A stretch of DNA of 64,000 nucleotides, taken from Desulfobulbaceae bacterium. GTDB taxonomy: Bacteria > Desulfobacterota > Desulfobulbia > Desulfobulbales > SURF-16. Position 1 is the first letter of the stretch; each line of letters starts with the position of its first letter. This document shows, piece after piece, positions 19,783 to 28,957 of the stretch. A program made the position numbers and the translations under genes. The notes below the pieces were generated by a model. The model saw nothing but the letters and a program-made list of their open reading frames with translations, had not been told where the DNA came from and ran no database searches. The stretch covers positions 153,200 through 217,199 of the forward strand of contig JAGXFQ010000041.1 of the NCBI GenBank assembly GCA_024637145.1, read 5' to 3'.

Positions 19783-20940
19783 TTAAGGTCTGATAACCGT
19801 TGCCAGTTTTTTGAAGGTAGTGGTGTAACCGTGCACTTTGCTGTTCTTGCCTTTGAGATCAAAAGTCTGGGGGGTAAAAATGTCTTGATAGTGCCGCAGC
19901 AGCCCATAGGTCTGCGGGCCGAGGATCACCTCTTGGCAATGGGCCTGCGTCTGATTTTCAAGGCGGAAGGCCACATTGACGGCATCACCCACCATGGTGA
20001 AGTCGCGGGAGCCGTCCACGCCGAGATTTCCCAGCATGATGGTGCCGCTGTTCATTGCCGCTCCAGTGGTCAAGGGCCAGGGGAAGTGAAATTGCGCACC
20101 CAGCTCTGCTGTTATCGTGTTGATCTGCAGGGCGGCGGCCAGCACCTGCTCGAGATGATAGTGATCGTCTTGTAGCCAGAAGGCCAGAACCGCATCGCCG
20201 ATAAATTTATCCACCTGGCCATGGCAGGCATGAATGATCTGGGTTGTTTTTTTGTTCCACTCCAGGAGAAGCCTGGAAATCTGCTCGTTGCCCACCGCCT
20301 CGGAAAGTTCTGTGTAGCGATGGATGTCGCAGACCAAGATGATCACCCGCTGCTTGTTGACAAAGGCGATGGTTTCATCGCCGAGATTCTGGAGGGAGGT
20401 GGGGTTCAATTTGGGGGCGGTTCGCTGGTCGAAAAGGAGTTTCGTCTTGCCCAGTGCTACCAGGTCCCCTGTGTGGAGAGAGGTGGGGGTGATGATGCGG
20501 GAGCCATTGACAAAGGTGCCGTTGGCGCTGCCCAGATCAATAATCTGGTACTGGTGATTTGATTCCTGTTGGATCATGGCATGCCGCCTGGAAATCCACG
20601 ATTCCTTGAGGATGAAATCGTTCTCCGGATGCCGACCGATGCGGAATGTTTTTTTCCCCCGTAAAATCCAGGAGGGCAAGGAGGGTTGGTCTTTGAAGGT
20701 GAGAGTGGCAGCCATGGGTGAGGGGGTTGAATTATTGCCAAATTGATTTTGTAAACCATACAGAAAATAGTCTGTCTTATCCATATATAGTTGATTGGTG
20801 ATCAAGGAAAGGACGTCCTTTTTGGTGCCAGTGAGAGATCCCTGTTGTAAATCAGCCAGGCTTTCCCGCTCACCACGGAGGGGGCGCGGGTCATGGCGAA
20901 CTGCCCGACCTTCTATTCCCTGGGGGGAGAAAACCATCAT
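19783..20940 (-). CDS. FHA-domain class III nucleotide (adenylate/guanylate) cyclase
   Basis: A 385-residue fusion. A short N-terminal region leads to an FHA domain (FRIGRHPENDFILKESWISR, then GSANGTFVNGS) and a class III cyclase domain. The two metal Asp motifs are VCDIHRYTELSE and KFIGDAVLAFW, followed by GAAMNSGTIMLGNLG and FTMVGDAVNVAFRLE. The product, cAMP or cGMP, cannot be called safely. The start is uncertain: 20940 is the longest frame and a Met at 20784 would shorten it by 52 residues. It heads the FHA-FHA-kinase-phosphatase cluster with a 39-base gap, suggesting control of cyclase output through phospho-Thr binding. Confidence 0.9.
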   Translation of the reverse strand: MMVFSPQGIEGRAVRHDPRPLRGERESLADLQQGSLTGTKKDVLSLITNQLYMDKTDYFLYGLQNQFGNNSTPSPMAATLTFKDQPSLPSWILRGKKTFRIGRHPENDFILKESWISRRHAMIQQESNHQYQIIDLGSANGTFVNGSRIITPTSLHTGDLVALGKTKLLFDQRTAPKLNPTSLQNLGDETIAFVNKQRVIILVCDIHRYTELSEAVGNEQISRLLLEWNKKTTQIIHACHGQVDKFIGDAVLAFWLQDDHYHLEQVLAAALQINTITAELGAQFHFPWPLTTGAAMNSGTIMLGNLGVDGSRDFTMVGDAVNVAFRLENQTQAHCQEVILGPQTYGLLRHYQDIFTPQTFDLKGKNSKVHGYTTTFKKLATVIRP

Positions 20941-21030
20941 TCTGTTGGTAGAAAAGGCTAAAAAACGTATAATGGCGAAAATATAAATATATTAATCGCT
21001 CTTTCTTGTAGAATTGTTATTCATAGACCT

Positions 21031-22563
21031 ATGACGAAACCTGATCAACAACCTTCGGGCAGACTTGCTGCTATCTTTGCCAAAATAAATTTGAGTGAAC
21101 TTCCGGCCATGGCCGGCAATGTCCAGGAACTCATCAGCCTCTCTCACTCCAGAAGAAGCGCGGCCTATGATCTTTCCAAGGTTATTCTCAAAGATTACTC
21201 CCTGACCAATAAGGTCCTGCAGGTGGTGAACTCCGCCTATTATTCCATCGGCCGCCCCATCAGTTCCATTTCAAAGGCCGTCACCATCCTTGGTTTTGAC
21301 GCGGTCCGTGATCTGGCCACCGCCATTGCCCTTTTTGAAGACTTTCTCAAATCAGGGGTTGAGAAAGAGGAGATTTCAAAGATCCTCACCCGTTCTTTTT
21401 TAAGCGGCCTCCAGGCCCGACAGCTGGTGGTTGCCAAGAATATGAATGTGTTGCCCGAGGAGGCCTTTATCTGTGCCCTCCTCCATCATTTGGGCAAGAT
21501 TATTACCTGTATCTATATGCCTGATCTCTATATGGAGATCGAAAGGCAGGTTGCTGAAGGAGTGGCTGAAGAAAAAGCGGCCCGCGCTCAACTGGATGAT
21601 TTGACCTATAGTGAGCTGGGTCGGGAGGTTGCCAAGTTTTGGAACATGTCCGAGAAAATAATCGGTTCCATGGTGATGCAGGCCGAAAAGCCAAAAAACA
21701 AATTTGACGACCAGGGTTATCTGCAAAATCTTGCCAGCTTCACCAATGAATTCACTGACAAGGTGTGTCTTGGTGGCGATATGTTGAGCCTTTTTGAAAA
21801 ATTCGGCACCTTGTTCAGCACCGACCTGGATGAATCCATTGAACGGCTGGATAGAAGTGTGGAGGCCTCAGAGGATGTCTCCGACTCTATCCGCTATGGT
21901 CTCTCTAAACTCAATATTCGCAGCAATATCAAACAGGTCAGCAAGTATGGCAGCAAGGCTGTTGCCAAGGGCAGGCCCCTTTCTGGTGATGACAGGCCAG
22001 GGCCGGATAAAGGCACGAAGTGTGGTACGGAGCTTGAGCCCCTGCCATCCTCTGAAAAATCGGTGAATGATTTTATTCGGGAGTTGACGGAAACCTTGAT
22101 GGGGAATGACATAAAACTCGATGAGTTCTATGTTAATCTCATGGAATCACTCTATCGGGGCGTTGGTTTTGATCGGGTGGTCATGGGGATTCTCAGTATC
22201 CAGGCCTCCAAAATTTCCGTGGTGGGCCGTTACGGCCTGGGGGATATTGATGCCCATGGTGTCCAAAGCTTTGATCATCCCATGAGTAACAGAGAGCAGG
22301 CCATCCCCCGCTGTCTGACGGCTTGCAAGGACATGGCTATTCCGGCCAACAGCAAAGGCGCTTTCCCCAAAAATTTCCACTATCTGGTGAAAGATCGGAC
22401 GGTTTTTCTTTTTCCCATCTGCATCGATAAAAAACCCATTGCCCTTATCTATCTGGATCGGAAACAGGGCCGACCCAAGCTTGATCAGGAACAGTTGAAA
22501 ACAATCCGTCTTTTTCGTGATTTTGCCGTGATGGCCATTCAAAAGATAAGATCAAAAAGCTGA
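21031..22563 (+). CDS. HDOD-domain signalling protein with GAF-like C-terminus
   Basis: A 510-residue protein. The HDOD domain spans roughly residues 15-220 (LKDYSLTNKVLQVVNSAYYS, ISSISKAVTILGFDAVRDLA, ALLHHLGKI). After a linker, residues 340-505 resemble a GAF-type sensory domain (LYRGVGFDRVVMGIL...PICIDKKPIALIYLDR). HDOD proteins usually act as regulators in c-di-GMP, stress or motility circuits and lack HD hydrolase activity. It is divergent from the FHA-cyclase gene across a 90-base promoter region and is followed after 19 bases by a protease gene. Confidence 0.88.
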   Translation: MTKPDQQPSGRLAAIFAKINLSELPAMAGNVQELISLSHSRRSAAYDLSKVILKDYSLTNKVLQVVNSAYYSIGRPISSISKAVTILGFDAVRDLATAIALFEDFLKSGVEKEEISKILTRSFLSGLQARQLVVAKNMNVLPEEAFICALLHHLGKIITCIYMPDLYMEIERQVAEGVAEEKAARAQLDDLTYSELGREVAKFWNMSEKIIGSMVMQAEKPKNKFDDQGYLQNLASFTNEFTDKVCLGGDMLSLFEKFGTLFSTDLDESIERLDRSVEASEDVSDSIRYGLSKLNIRSNIKQVSKYGSKAVAKGRPLSGDDRPGPDKGTKCGTELEPLPSSEKSVNDFIRELTETLMGNDIKLDEFYVNLMESLYRGVGFDRVVMGILSIQASKISVVGRYGLGDIDAHGVQSFDHPMSNREQAIPRCLTACKDMAIPANSKGAFPKNFHYLVKDRTVFLFPICIDKKPIALIYLDRKQGRPKLDQEQLKTIRLFRDFAVMAIQKIRSKS

Positions 22564-22582
22564 GAGGGGTTACCAAGACGTT

Positions 22583-23914
22583 ATGAAAAAAACATACCCT
22601 GGTCCTTGTCTTAACCGCCGTGATTTTTTGTGGCTGCTCTCTGTTTCCACGGCCGGTCTGGCCCTGGGCGGCTGTGCAATTGATCCGGTTACCGGCAAAA
22701 AAGAGCTTGTTCTGATGGGTGAGGCTGAGGAAATAGCCCTTGATCAGCAGCAGTCGCCCCACCAGTTTTCCATGGATTACGGACCCAGCCAGGACAAGGC
22801 CTTGAATGCCTATGTGGGTGAGGTGGGAATGGCCCTTGCCGCCATTTCGCACCGGCCCCAGATGCCCTATAGCTTTCGGGGCGTCAATGCCGCCCATGTC
22901 AATGCCTATGCCTTTCCTGGCGGCTCCATTGCCGTCACCCGTGGGATAATGGCGGAGCTTGAAAATGAGGCGGAACTGGCCGCCTTGCTCGGCCATGAGA
23001 TCGGCCATGTCAATGCCCGGCATACAGCCGAGCGGATGACCAAGGGAACCTTGATGCAGCTGGCCCTGGCCGGCAGCAGCGGCTATGTCCGGAGCAGTGA
23101 GTATGCCACGTATGCCCCTTTCCTTGAAAAGATCGGGGGCCTGGGTGCTGGAGCCCTCTTGGCCAGTTATAGCCGTGCTGATGAGAGAGAGGCGGACCGT
23201 CTCGGCATGCAATATATGGCGGCAGCGGGCTATAACCCCAGAGGCATGACCGGGCTGATGGATATCTTGGTCAAAAAATCGCAGTATAAGCCCAGCGCCC
23301 TGGAGCTGATGTTCTCCACCCATCCCATGAGCCAGGAGCGCCTGGATACGGCGCAACAGCGGGCCGCTACCGAGTATGTTGCCGAGAGTAAGCGGGCCTT
23401 GCTGCGGGAACGCTATATGGACCATACTGTTGCCGTCCGGAGGATCAGGCCGGCCCTGCTGGAGCTGCAGGATGGCGCCGGCAGTATGGCCGGGCAGAAG
23501 TTCAGGCAGGCGGAAAGCTCCTTTGCCTCCGCTCTTGAGAAAATTCCAGAAGATTATGCGGCCCTCCTCATGATGGCCAAATGTAAGATGGCCCTGGAAA
23601 AGAATCAAGAGGCGCTGCAATACGCCGAAAGTGCCAAGCAGGCTTATCCGGGGGAGGCCCATGCCGTGCAGATAAGCGGTATCACCAAGCTTGCTCTCCA
23701 AAATTTTGACGGCGCCCATGAGGAGTTTGTCAGATTTGACCAGCTGCTGCCGGGCCGGAGCCAGACACGCTTCCTGACAGGAATTGCCCTTGATGGTATG
23801 GGCAAAAGAGAGCTGGCGGCCCGGGAATATAATACCTATCTGCAGACCGTTCCCCAGGGCGACGCTGCCACTCATGCCCGACAGCGTCTGACAGAGTGGG
23901 GGTATGTTAAATAA
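22583..23914 (+). CDS. M48-family metalloprotease lipoprotein with TPR-like C-terminus
   Basis: Predicted periplasmic zinc protease similar to BepA/LoiP-type quality-control enzymes. The N-terminus combines a twin-arginine motif (NRRDFLWLL) with a lipobox-like LGGC, which suggests Tat export and lipidation at Cys32. The catalytic HEIGH is followed by the third-ligand region RADEREADRLG. The last ~170 residues look like TPR repeats. The 443-residue length fits. It probably removes misfolded envelope proteins. Tat genes occur elsewhere in the window. Confidence 0.88.
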   Translation: MKKTYPGPCLNRRDFLWLLSVSTAGLALGGCAIDPVTGKKELVLMGEAEEIALDQQQSPHQFSMDYGPSQDKALNAYVGEVGMALAAISHRPQMPYSFRGVNAAHVNAYAFPGGSIAVTRGIMAELENEAELAALLGHEIGHVNARHTAERMTKGTLMQLALAGSSGYVRSSEYATYAPFLEKIGGLGAGALLASYSRADEREADRLGMQYMAAAGYNPRGMTGLMDILVKKSQYKPSALELMFSTHPMSQERLDTAQQRAATEYVAESKRALLRERYMDHTVAVRRIRPALLELQDGAGSMAGQKFRQAESSFASALEKIPEDYAALLMMAKCKMALEKNQEALQYAESAKQAYPGEAHAVQISGITKLALQNFDGAHEEFVRFDQLLPGRSQTRFLTGIALDGMGKRELAAREYNTYLQTVPQGDAATHARQRLTEWGYVK

Positions 23915-24025
23915 TGGGGCACCAGCTACCTGGTGCTGGCTGGCCTCAGCATGACCTGTACTTAGACAGGTTATTTTGGGGCGCCCAGTGACCAGATTCT
24001 TCAAGTCTTTGCCTTTTTGTAATCA

Positions 24026-26641
24026 ATGAAATTTCTTTCCATAAAAAAGCGCCTCATCATGGTGCTCATGATAACTTCTCTGACCTCCCTTGTTATAGCC
24101 ACGCTGGCTTTTACATTTTATGAGCTGCAGAGATATAAGAAGGCCAAGCAGGCCGAACTTGTGCAGATCAGTGACCTGCTTGCTCCCCAGAGTCGCCGCT
24201 ATCTTATGGCTGGGGATGTCCAGCAGGCAGAGGGGTGGTTGGCTATCCTTGCTGAACTCAGAAATGTCAGGGGCGCGGCCCTCTATGATAAACAGGGGAA
24301 TTTCTTTGCCGGCTATCAGCGTGCGGTCCGCACCCTTCCAGCTCTGCCTCGCTCTATCCAGGATATCCCGGAGATCTCTTTTACTGAGGCCACCGGCACA
24401 TCCTTGCAGCGCCTCTATCACCAAGAGAGACTGCAAGGATTCTTCTTGGTGGCTGTTGATCTCGAGGATGCCGGCGCTGGTCTTCTTTCCCTAAGCGTTA
24501 TTTTCATTCTGGTTACTCTTGTTACCCTGGCCGTGGCCTACGTCGGTGCTTTTCTTTTTTATGGCCAGTTCAAGAAACCCATTGTCAGCCTGGTTGACAC
24601 GGCCCGCTTCATCTGTGAAAAGAAGGATTTCAAGGCCAGGGCCAAAAAGTATTCTTCTGATGAAATGGGGCTCCTTACGGATACCATTAATAGTATGCTG
24701 GATGAGATTGCCAAGCGGGAAGAGGGGATGCACCATCTTACTGAGGAGCTTGAGTCGCGGGTGCAAACCAGAACTGCGGCTCTGCAGGAGATCAATGCCC
24801 GCTTCTCTTCCGAAAAAACAAGGGCAGATCAGGCGGCCACCGTCAAGAGTGACTTTCTTGCCAACATGAGTCATGAGATCCGCACCCCCATGAACGGCAT
24901 AGTTGCTGCCTGTGATCTGGCCATGGAGGAGACGCTGAGCCCCAAGGTTGCCAACTACCTGCAGATTATTCAGGATTCCTCTCATGATCTCCTGCTTATC
25001 ATCAATGATATCCTTGATTTTTCAAGACTTGAGGCCGGCACCCTGATCTTAAATCCTCAGCTCTTTTCCCTGCCTGTTCTTCTTGGGGAGCTCAATGACT
25101 TTTTTTCCGGCAAGGCCCATGACCAACATGTTGATCTCATTATCGATACGGGTTCGGAAGTGCCGGCCCTCCTGGTGGGTGACCAGGTGCGTTTTCGGCA
25201 GATTCTCTATAATCTTGTTGATAACGGCATTAAGTTCAGCCATAACGGCATGGTATCGCTTTATATCTCCTGTCCCCACAAGAATGAAAAGGAGGCAGTG
25301 CTTGAGATCCGGGTCCGCGATACAGGGGTGGGGCTTTCTCCTGCCGGTAAGGAACGTATATTCAGCTCCTTTTATCAGGAGGACAGCTCTTCAACGCGGC
25401 AGTTTGGGGGCACTGGCCTGGGCCTTGCAATTTCCCGGCGCTTGACCCGCATGATGGGCGGCACCATAGAGATTGAGAGTCAACTGGGCAAAGGCTCAAC
25501 TTTTGTTGTCACGGTCCATCTGGGCTGGAAAGAAAGTGAGCTGGCCCAGGCAGTTGCCTCGACAGCAAAGAACAACAAAAAGGCTGCAAGGGCAGCTGAT
25601 CTGGCTGGTCGCCATATCCTGGTTGTTGAGGATGATGAGATAAATAGGGGCATGGTTGAGGCCATGCTCACCGGTATGGGCATCACGGTGGAGTGTGTCG
25701 GCAATGGTCAGGAGGCCGTGGATGTCACCCGCGAGGGCATCTTTGATGCCCTGTTGATGGACATGCAGATGCCTGTCATGGGTGGCTATCAGGCCATGGA
25801 AAAGATCAGGAAGGAAGGGGCCTGTAAAAATGTGCCCATTATCGCCATGACTGCCCACGCCCTGCCTGAAGACAAGGAGAAATGCCTGCAGGCGGGCGCT
25901 GACATCTATATCAGCAAGCCCTTCCATAAGACGCGATTGCAAGAGGTCTTGACGGCGGTGTTGATCCCCAAGACGCCGGCCGCAGCTGAGAGCGGGCTGG
26001 ATAATCGTTGGGAAGATCTGCAAACCCAGGCAGAAATCCCCCCTGGTCTTGGTCTCCTTGATGTGGCAAAGGCGATCCGGCAGCTGGGCGTCCGGGAGGA
26101 TGTCTATTACAGGGTGCTGAAGACCTTTTGTCTTGACTATCAGGGTTTTGGAGAGGCCTATGCGCAATTTGCCGCGGAAAATGATATCAACAATATTGGC
26201 AAAATGATTCATTCCTTAAAGGGAAGCAGTGCCACGGTGGGGGCGCACAGCCTGGCCCAACTGGCAGCCGAGGCGGATATAATTTGTAAAAACAATGAGT
26301 TGCCCCCCCCTGGCATGGCGGAGAAACTCATCGCCTGCCTGACTGAAGTAATGGCCTGTGCCGCCGAAGTTGATAAATCAGAGAAGGAACGGATGTTTAA
26401 ATCTGAGCAGCTCTTCGTGCAGGATCCCGGCAAGGTGCAGGAGCAATTACAGGATTTAGCAGACTCCCTGGATCAGTCCATGTATGATATGATTAATATC
26501 TGTCTGGAAAGGCTTGAGAAAAATGTTTCAGGAAAAAAGATGGTGACTTTAAATAAAATGATCCGGAGCTATTCCTATGATCAGGCCCTGCTGCTGGTCC
26601 AGGAAATCGCCCAGGAGCTTGGTTTCTCTCTGCCTCGGTAA
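24026..26641 (+). CDS. BarA-like hybrid sensor histidine kinase (HAMP-HisKA-HATPase-REC-Hpt)
   Basis: An 871-residue membrane kinase. Two membrane segments (about 12-33 and 155-178) bracket a periplasmic loop, followed by HAMP and a coiled coil. HisKA has FLANMSHEIRTPMNG; HATPase has DNGIKFS, RDTGVGLS and GGTGLGLAIS. The receiver Asp lies in LLMDMQMP, and a C-terminal Hpt domain has MIHSLKGSSATVG. This is the BarA/GacS-type unorthodox phosphorelay layout. The cognate regulator is not in the window; the next gene is a receiver-containing c-di-GMP protein, 78 bases away, which could receive the phosphoryl group. Confidence 0.94.
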   Translation: MKFLSIKKRLIMVLMITSLTSLVIATLAFTFYELQRYKKAKQAELVQISDLLAPQSRRYLMAGDVQQAEGWLAILAELRNVRGAALYDKQGNFFAGYQRAVRTLPALPRSIQDIPEISFTEATGTSLQRLYHQERLQGFFLVAVDLEDAGAGLLSLSVIFILVTLVTLAVAYVGAFLFYGQFKKPIVSLVDTARFICEKKDFKARAKKYSSDEMGLLTDTINSMLDEIAKREEGMHHLTEELESRVQTRTAALQEINARFSSEKTRADQAATVKSDFLANMSHEIRTPMNGIVAACDLAMEETLSPKVANYLQIIQDSSHDLLLIINDILDFSRLEAGTLILNPQLFSLPVLLGELNDFFSGKAHDQHVDLIIDTGSEVPALLVGDQVRFRQILYNLVDNGIKFSHNGMVSLYISCPHKNEKEAVLEIRVRDTGVGLSPAGKERIFSSFYQEDSSSTRQFGGTGLGLAISRRLTRMMGGTIEIESQLGKGSTFVVTVHLGWKESELAQAVASTAKNNKKAARAADLAGRHILVVEDDEINRGMVEAMLTGMGITVECVGNGQEAVDVTREGIFDALLMDMQMPVMGGYQAMEKIRKEGACKNVPIIAMTAHALPEDKEKCLQAGADIYISKPFHKTRLQEVLTAVLIPKTPAAAESGLDNRWEDLQTQAEIPPGLGLLDVAKAIRQLGVREDVYYRVLKTFCLDYQGFGEAYAQFAAENDINNIGKMIHSLKGSSATVGAHSLAQLAAEADIICKNNELPPPGMAEKLIACLTEVMACAAEVDKSEKERMFKSEQLFVQDPGKVQEQLQDLADSLDQSMYDMINICLERLEKNVSGKKMVTLNKMIRSYSYDQALLLVQEIAQELGFSLPR

Positions 26642-26719
26642 GCGCCAGGCTGCTGATCTGCGGCCTCAGGTTAAACAAGGGGTGGGGAGACATTCGTTGT
26701 CAAAATTTATTTCTAGATA

Positions 26720-28789
26720 ATGTCAAAAAACGCAAAAAAAGAAAGACCCCTGGTACTCATCGTTGATGACACCATGATGAACATTGATCTGCTGGCTGAT
26801 GTCCTGGGGGAAGATTATCGTCTAGGTATTGCCACCAACGGTGTCAAGGCCTTGGATTTTGTCAAAAAAAATAAACCGGATCTTATCCTTCTCGATATCA
26901 TGATGCCGGAAATGGATGGCTTTGAGGTATGCCGGATTTTAAAAGCAAATACCCAGACCCGGACCATCCCTGTTATTTTTATCACCGCCCTCTCTGACAC
27001 CGAAAATGTGGCCCGTGGTTTTCAAGTCGGCGGCTGTGATTATATTCCCAAGCCCTTTCATGCCGTTGAGGTTAAGGCGCGGCTGAAAGCAAAGCTCAAT
27101 GAACTTAACCAGCTCAGCTTTGTGGAGAATATTTTTCATACCAGTCTGGAGGGTATTGTCATTGCCGATCAGGACATGATCGTGATTAAGGTAAACCCCA
27201 TGGCCTCCACCATTCTCGGCTATGAGGAGGAAGAGCTTGTTGGCCAATCCCTCGCTGTTCTGCAGACCAGAGACAGGGGTGATACCAGCCGGGACATTCA
27301 TACCCTCCTGGATGAGACGGATCATTGGTCGGGGGAGCTGTGGAACCGCCGTAAGAACGGTGAAATATTTCCTCAGAAACTGGCCCTCTCCTCAGTGCGG
27401 AATCTGTGGGGAGAGGTGATCAATTTTGTTGCTGTCTTTCACGACATGTCAGAGATCAAGCGTCATAAGGATGAGTTGAAATACCAAGCCAATCATGATG
27501 GACTCACAGGTCTGCCCAACCGCACTTTTTTTCAGTTTCGTCTCCTGGACACCTTGGAAGATGTGCGCCGCCATGAGGAGAAGATGGCCCTGCTCGTGCT
27601 TGATCTTGATCATTTTAAACACATCAACGACAGTCTCGGCCATCTGGCTGGCGATGAACTTTTAAAAGAGGTGCGTAGGCGCCTGGAGAGCTGTCTTGAT
27701 AATGCCATGCTTGCCCGTCTGGGCAGTGATGAGTTCGGTATCATCCTGGAAGGCCTCACCAGTGAGGAATGGGCCGTTAAGATCGCTAAACAGGTCAATA
27801 TGAGTCTCTCGTTGCCGTTTTACTACGATGGACATGAGCTTTTTATCTCGGCAAGTATCGGTATCACCTTTTATCCCGAGGATGGTCTTGATCCAGAGAC
27901 CTTGATGAAAAATGGCGATATCGCTATGGCGCAGGCCAAGGCTCGTGGTGGAAATATCTATCAGGTTTTTCACCGGGAGATGGATGAGCGTATCGCCAAA
28001 ATGCTCGCCCTGGAAAGTAATATGCGCCGTGCTCTTGATAAAGAAGAGTTTGTGGTTTTCTATCAGCCCAAGGTCGATATGCAAAATGGCGAGATTATCG
28101 GCATGGAGGCCTTGGTACGCTGGCTGCCGCCTGAGGGAGGCATGGTGTCGCCGGCAGATTTTATTCCCCTGGCCGAAAAGACAGGCCTTATTGTCTTTCT
28201 CGGGGAATGGGTCCTCAACACCGCTGCCCGGCAGACAAAAATATGGTGGGACCAGGGTTTTTGTCTGCCGGTGGCAGTCAATCTGTCGCCCCGGCAGTTT
28301 CAGGAGGAGAATCTTGTTGCCCTGATCCGGGAAACCTTGCTGAAAACAGGCCTTGCCCCTGAGGCCCTTGAACTTGAGATCACCGAAGGCGTGGTTATGG
28401 AGAATGAAGAGGATGCCTTGGAGATTTTACATGAAATCAATGGGCTGGGTGTACATCTGTCCATTGATGATTTCGGCACGGGCTATTCCTCCCTTCATTA
28501 CCTCAAGCAGTTTCCCATCCAGACCCTCAAGATTGACAAATCATTTGTGGATAATATTCCGGCTGACCAGGAAAATGTCGCCATTGCCACGGCCATTATC
28601 TCCATGGGGAAAAGTCTTGGACTCAAGGTGATTGCAGAGGGGGTGGAGGAGATGGAGCAATGTATCTTCCTGCGCGATCTGGGCTGTGATCAGCTTCAGG
28701 GCTGGCTCTTTAGCCCGGCCATTGATAGTGATAAATTCACTAAGCTGCTGGTCAGTGGTGAGAAGCTGATCATCCCTGCAGCAAATTGA
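26720..28789 (+). CDS. REC-PAS-GGDEF-EAL c-di-GMP protein, probably a phosphodiesterase
   Basis: A 689-residue response-regulator protein. The order is receiver (VDDTMMNIDLL, Asp in LLDIMMPEMDG), PAS (VENIFHTSLEGIVIADQD), GGDEF and EAL. The GGDEF signature reads LGSDEF, with Ser replacing the second Gly, and no RxxD inhibitory site is seen before it, so cyclase activity is doubtful. The EAL domain keeps GMEALVRW, LEITEGV, IDDFGTGYSSL and the Lys in QTLKIDKSFV. I therefore predict c-di-GMP hydrolysis controlled by phosphorylation, likely from the preceding hybrid kinase. Confidence 0.93.
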   Translation: MSKNAKKERPLVLIVDDTMMNIDLLADVLGEDYRLGIATNGVKALDFVKKNKPDLILLDIMMPEMDGFEVCRILKANTQTRTIPVIFITALSDTENVARGFQVGGCDYIPKPFHAVEVKARLKAKLNELNQLSFVENIFHTSLEGIVIADQDMIVIKVNPMASTILGYEEEELVGQSLAVLQTRDRGDTSRDIHTLLDETDHWSGELWNRRKNGEIFPQKLALSSVRNLWGEVINFVAVFHDMSEIKRHKDELKYQANHDGLTGLPNRTFFQFRLLDTLEDVRRHEEKMALLVLDLDHFKHINDSLGHLAGDELLKEVRRRLESCLDNAMLARLGSDEFGIILEGLTSEEWAVKIAKQVNMSLSLPFYYDGHELFISASIGITFYPEDGLDPETLMKNGDIAMAQAKARGGNIYQVFHREMDERIAKMLALESNMRRALDKEEFVVFYQPKVDMQNGEIIGMEALVRWLPPEGGMVSPADFIPLAEKTGLIVFLGEWVLNTAARQTKIWWDQGFCLPVAVNLSPRQFQEENLVALIRETLLKTGLAPEALELEITEGVVMENEEDALEILHEINGLGVHLSIDDFGTGYSSLHYLKQFPIQTLKIDKSFVDNIPADQENVAIATAIISMGKSLGLKVIAEGVEEMEQCIFLRDLGCDQLQGWLFSPAIDSDKFTKLLVSGEKLIIPAAN

Positions 28790-28824
28790 ACCCTGCTGGG
28801 ACTTACGGCGCCGGGTCAAAAAAA

Positions 28825-28879
28825 TACCCTTTCCGGGGTAGACCCAGGGGGCTGTCCTGGGTCTGCCCCGGAAAGGGTA
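28825..28879 (-). terminator. Intrinsic terminator of the MORN-repeat gene
   Basis: A 24-bp stem with a single G-U wobble (28825-28848 with 28856-28879) and a 7-base loop, followed on the minus strand by seven Ts. It lies 78 bases past the MORN gene stop. It may also stop the convergent EAL-gene transcript, though no T-run exists on that side. Confidence 0.88.
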
Positions 28880-28957
28880 AGAGAGGTATCAGGGCAGGGG
28901 TGTTGAACGCCTCCTCTGCTGGTACCCTTATCTTATGCCCCCAAGGTCAAAGATCTC

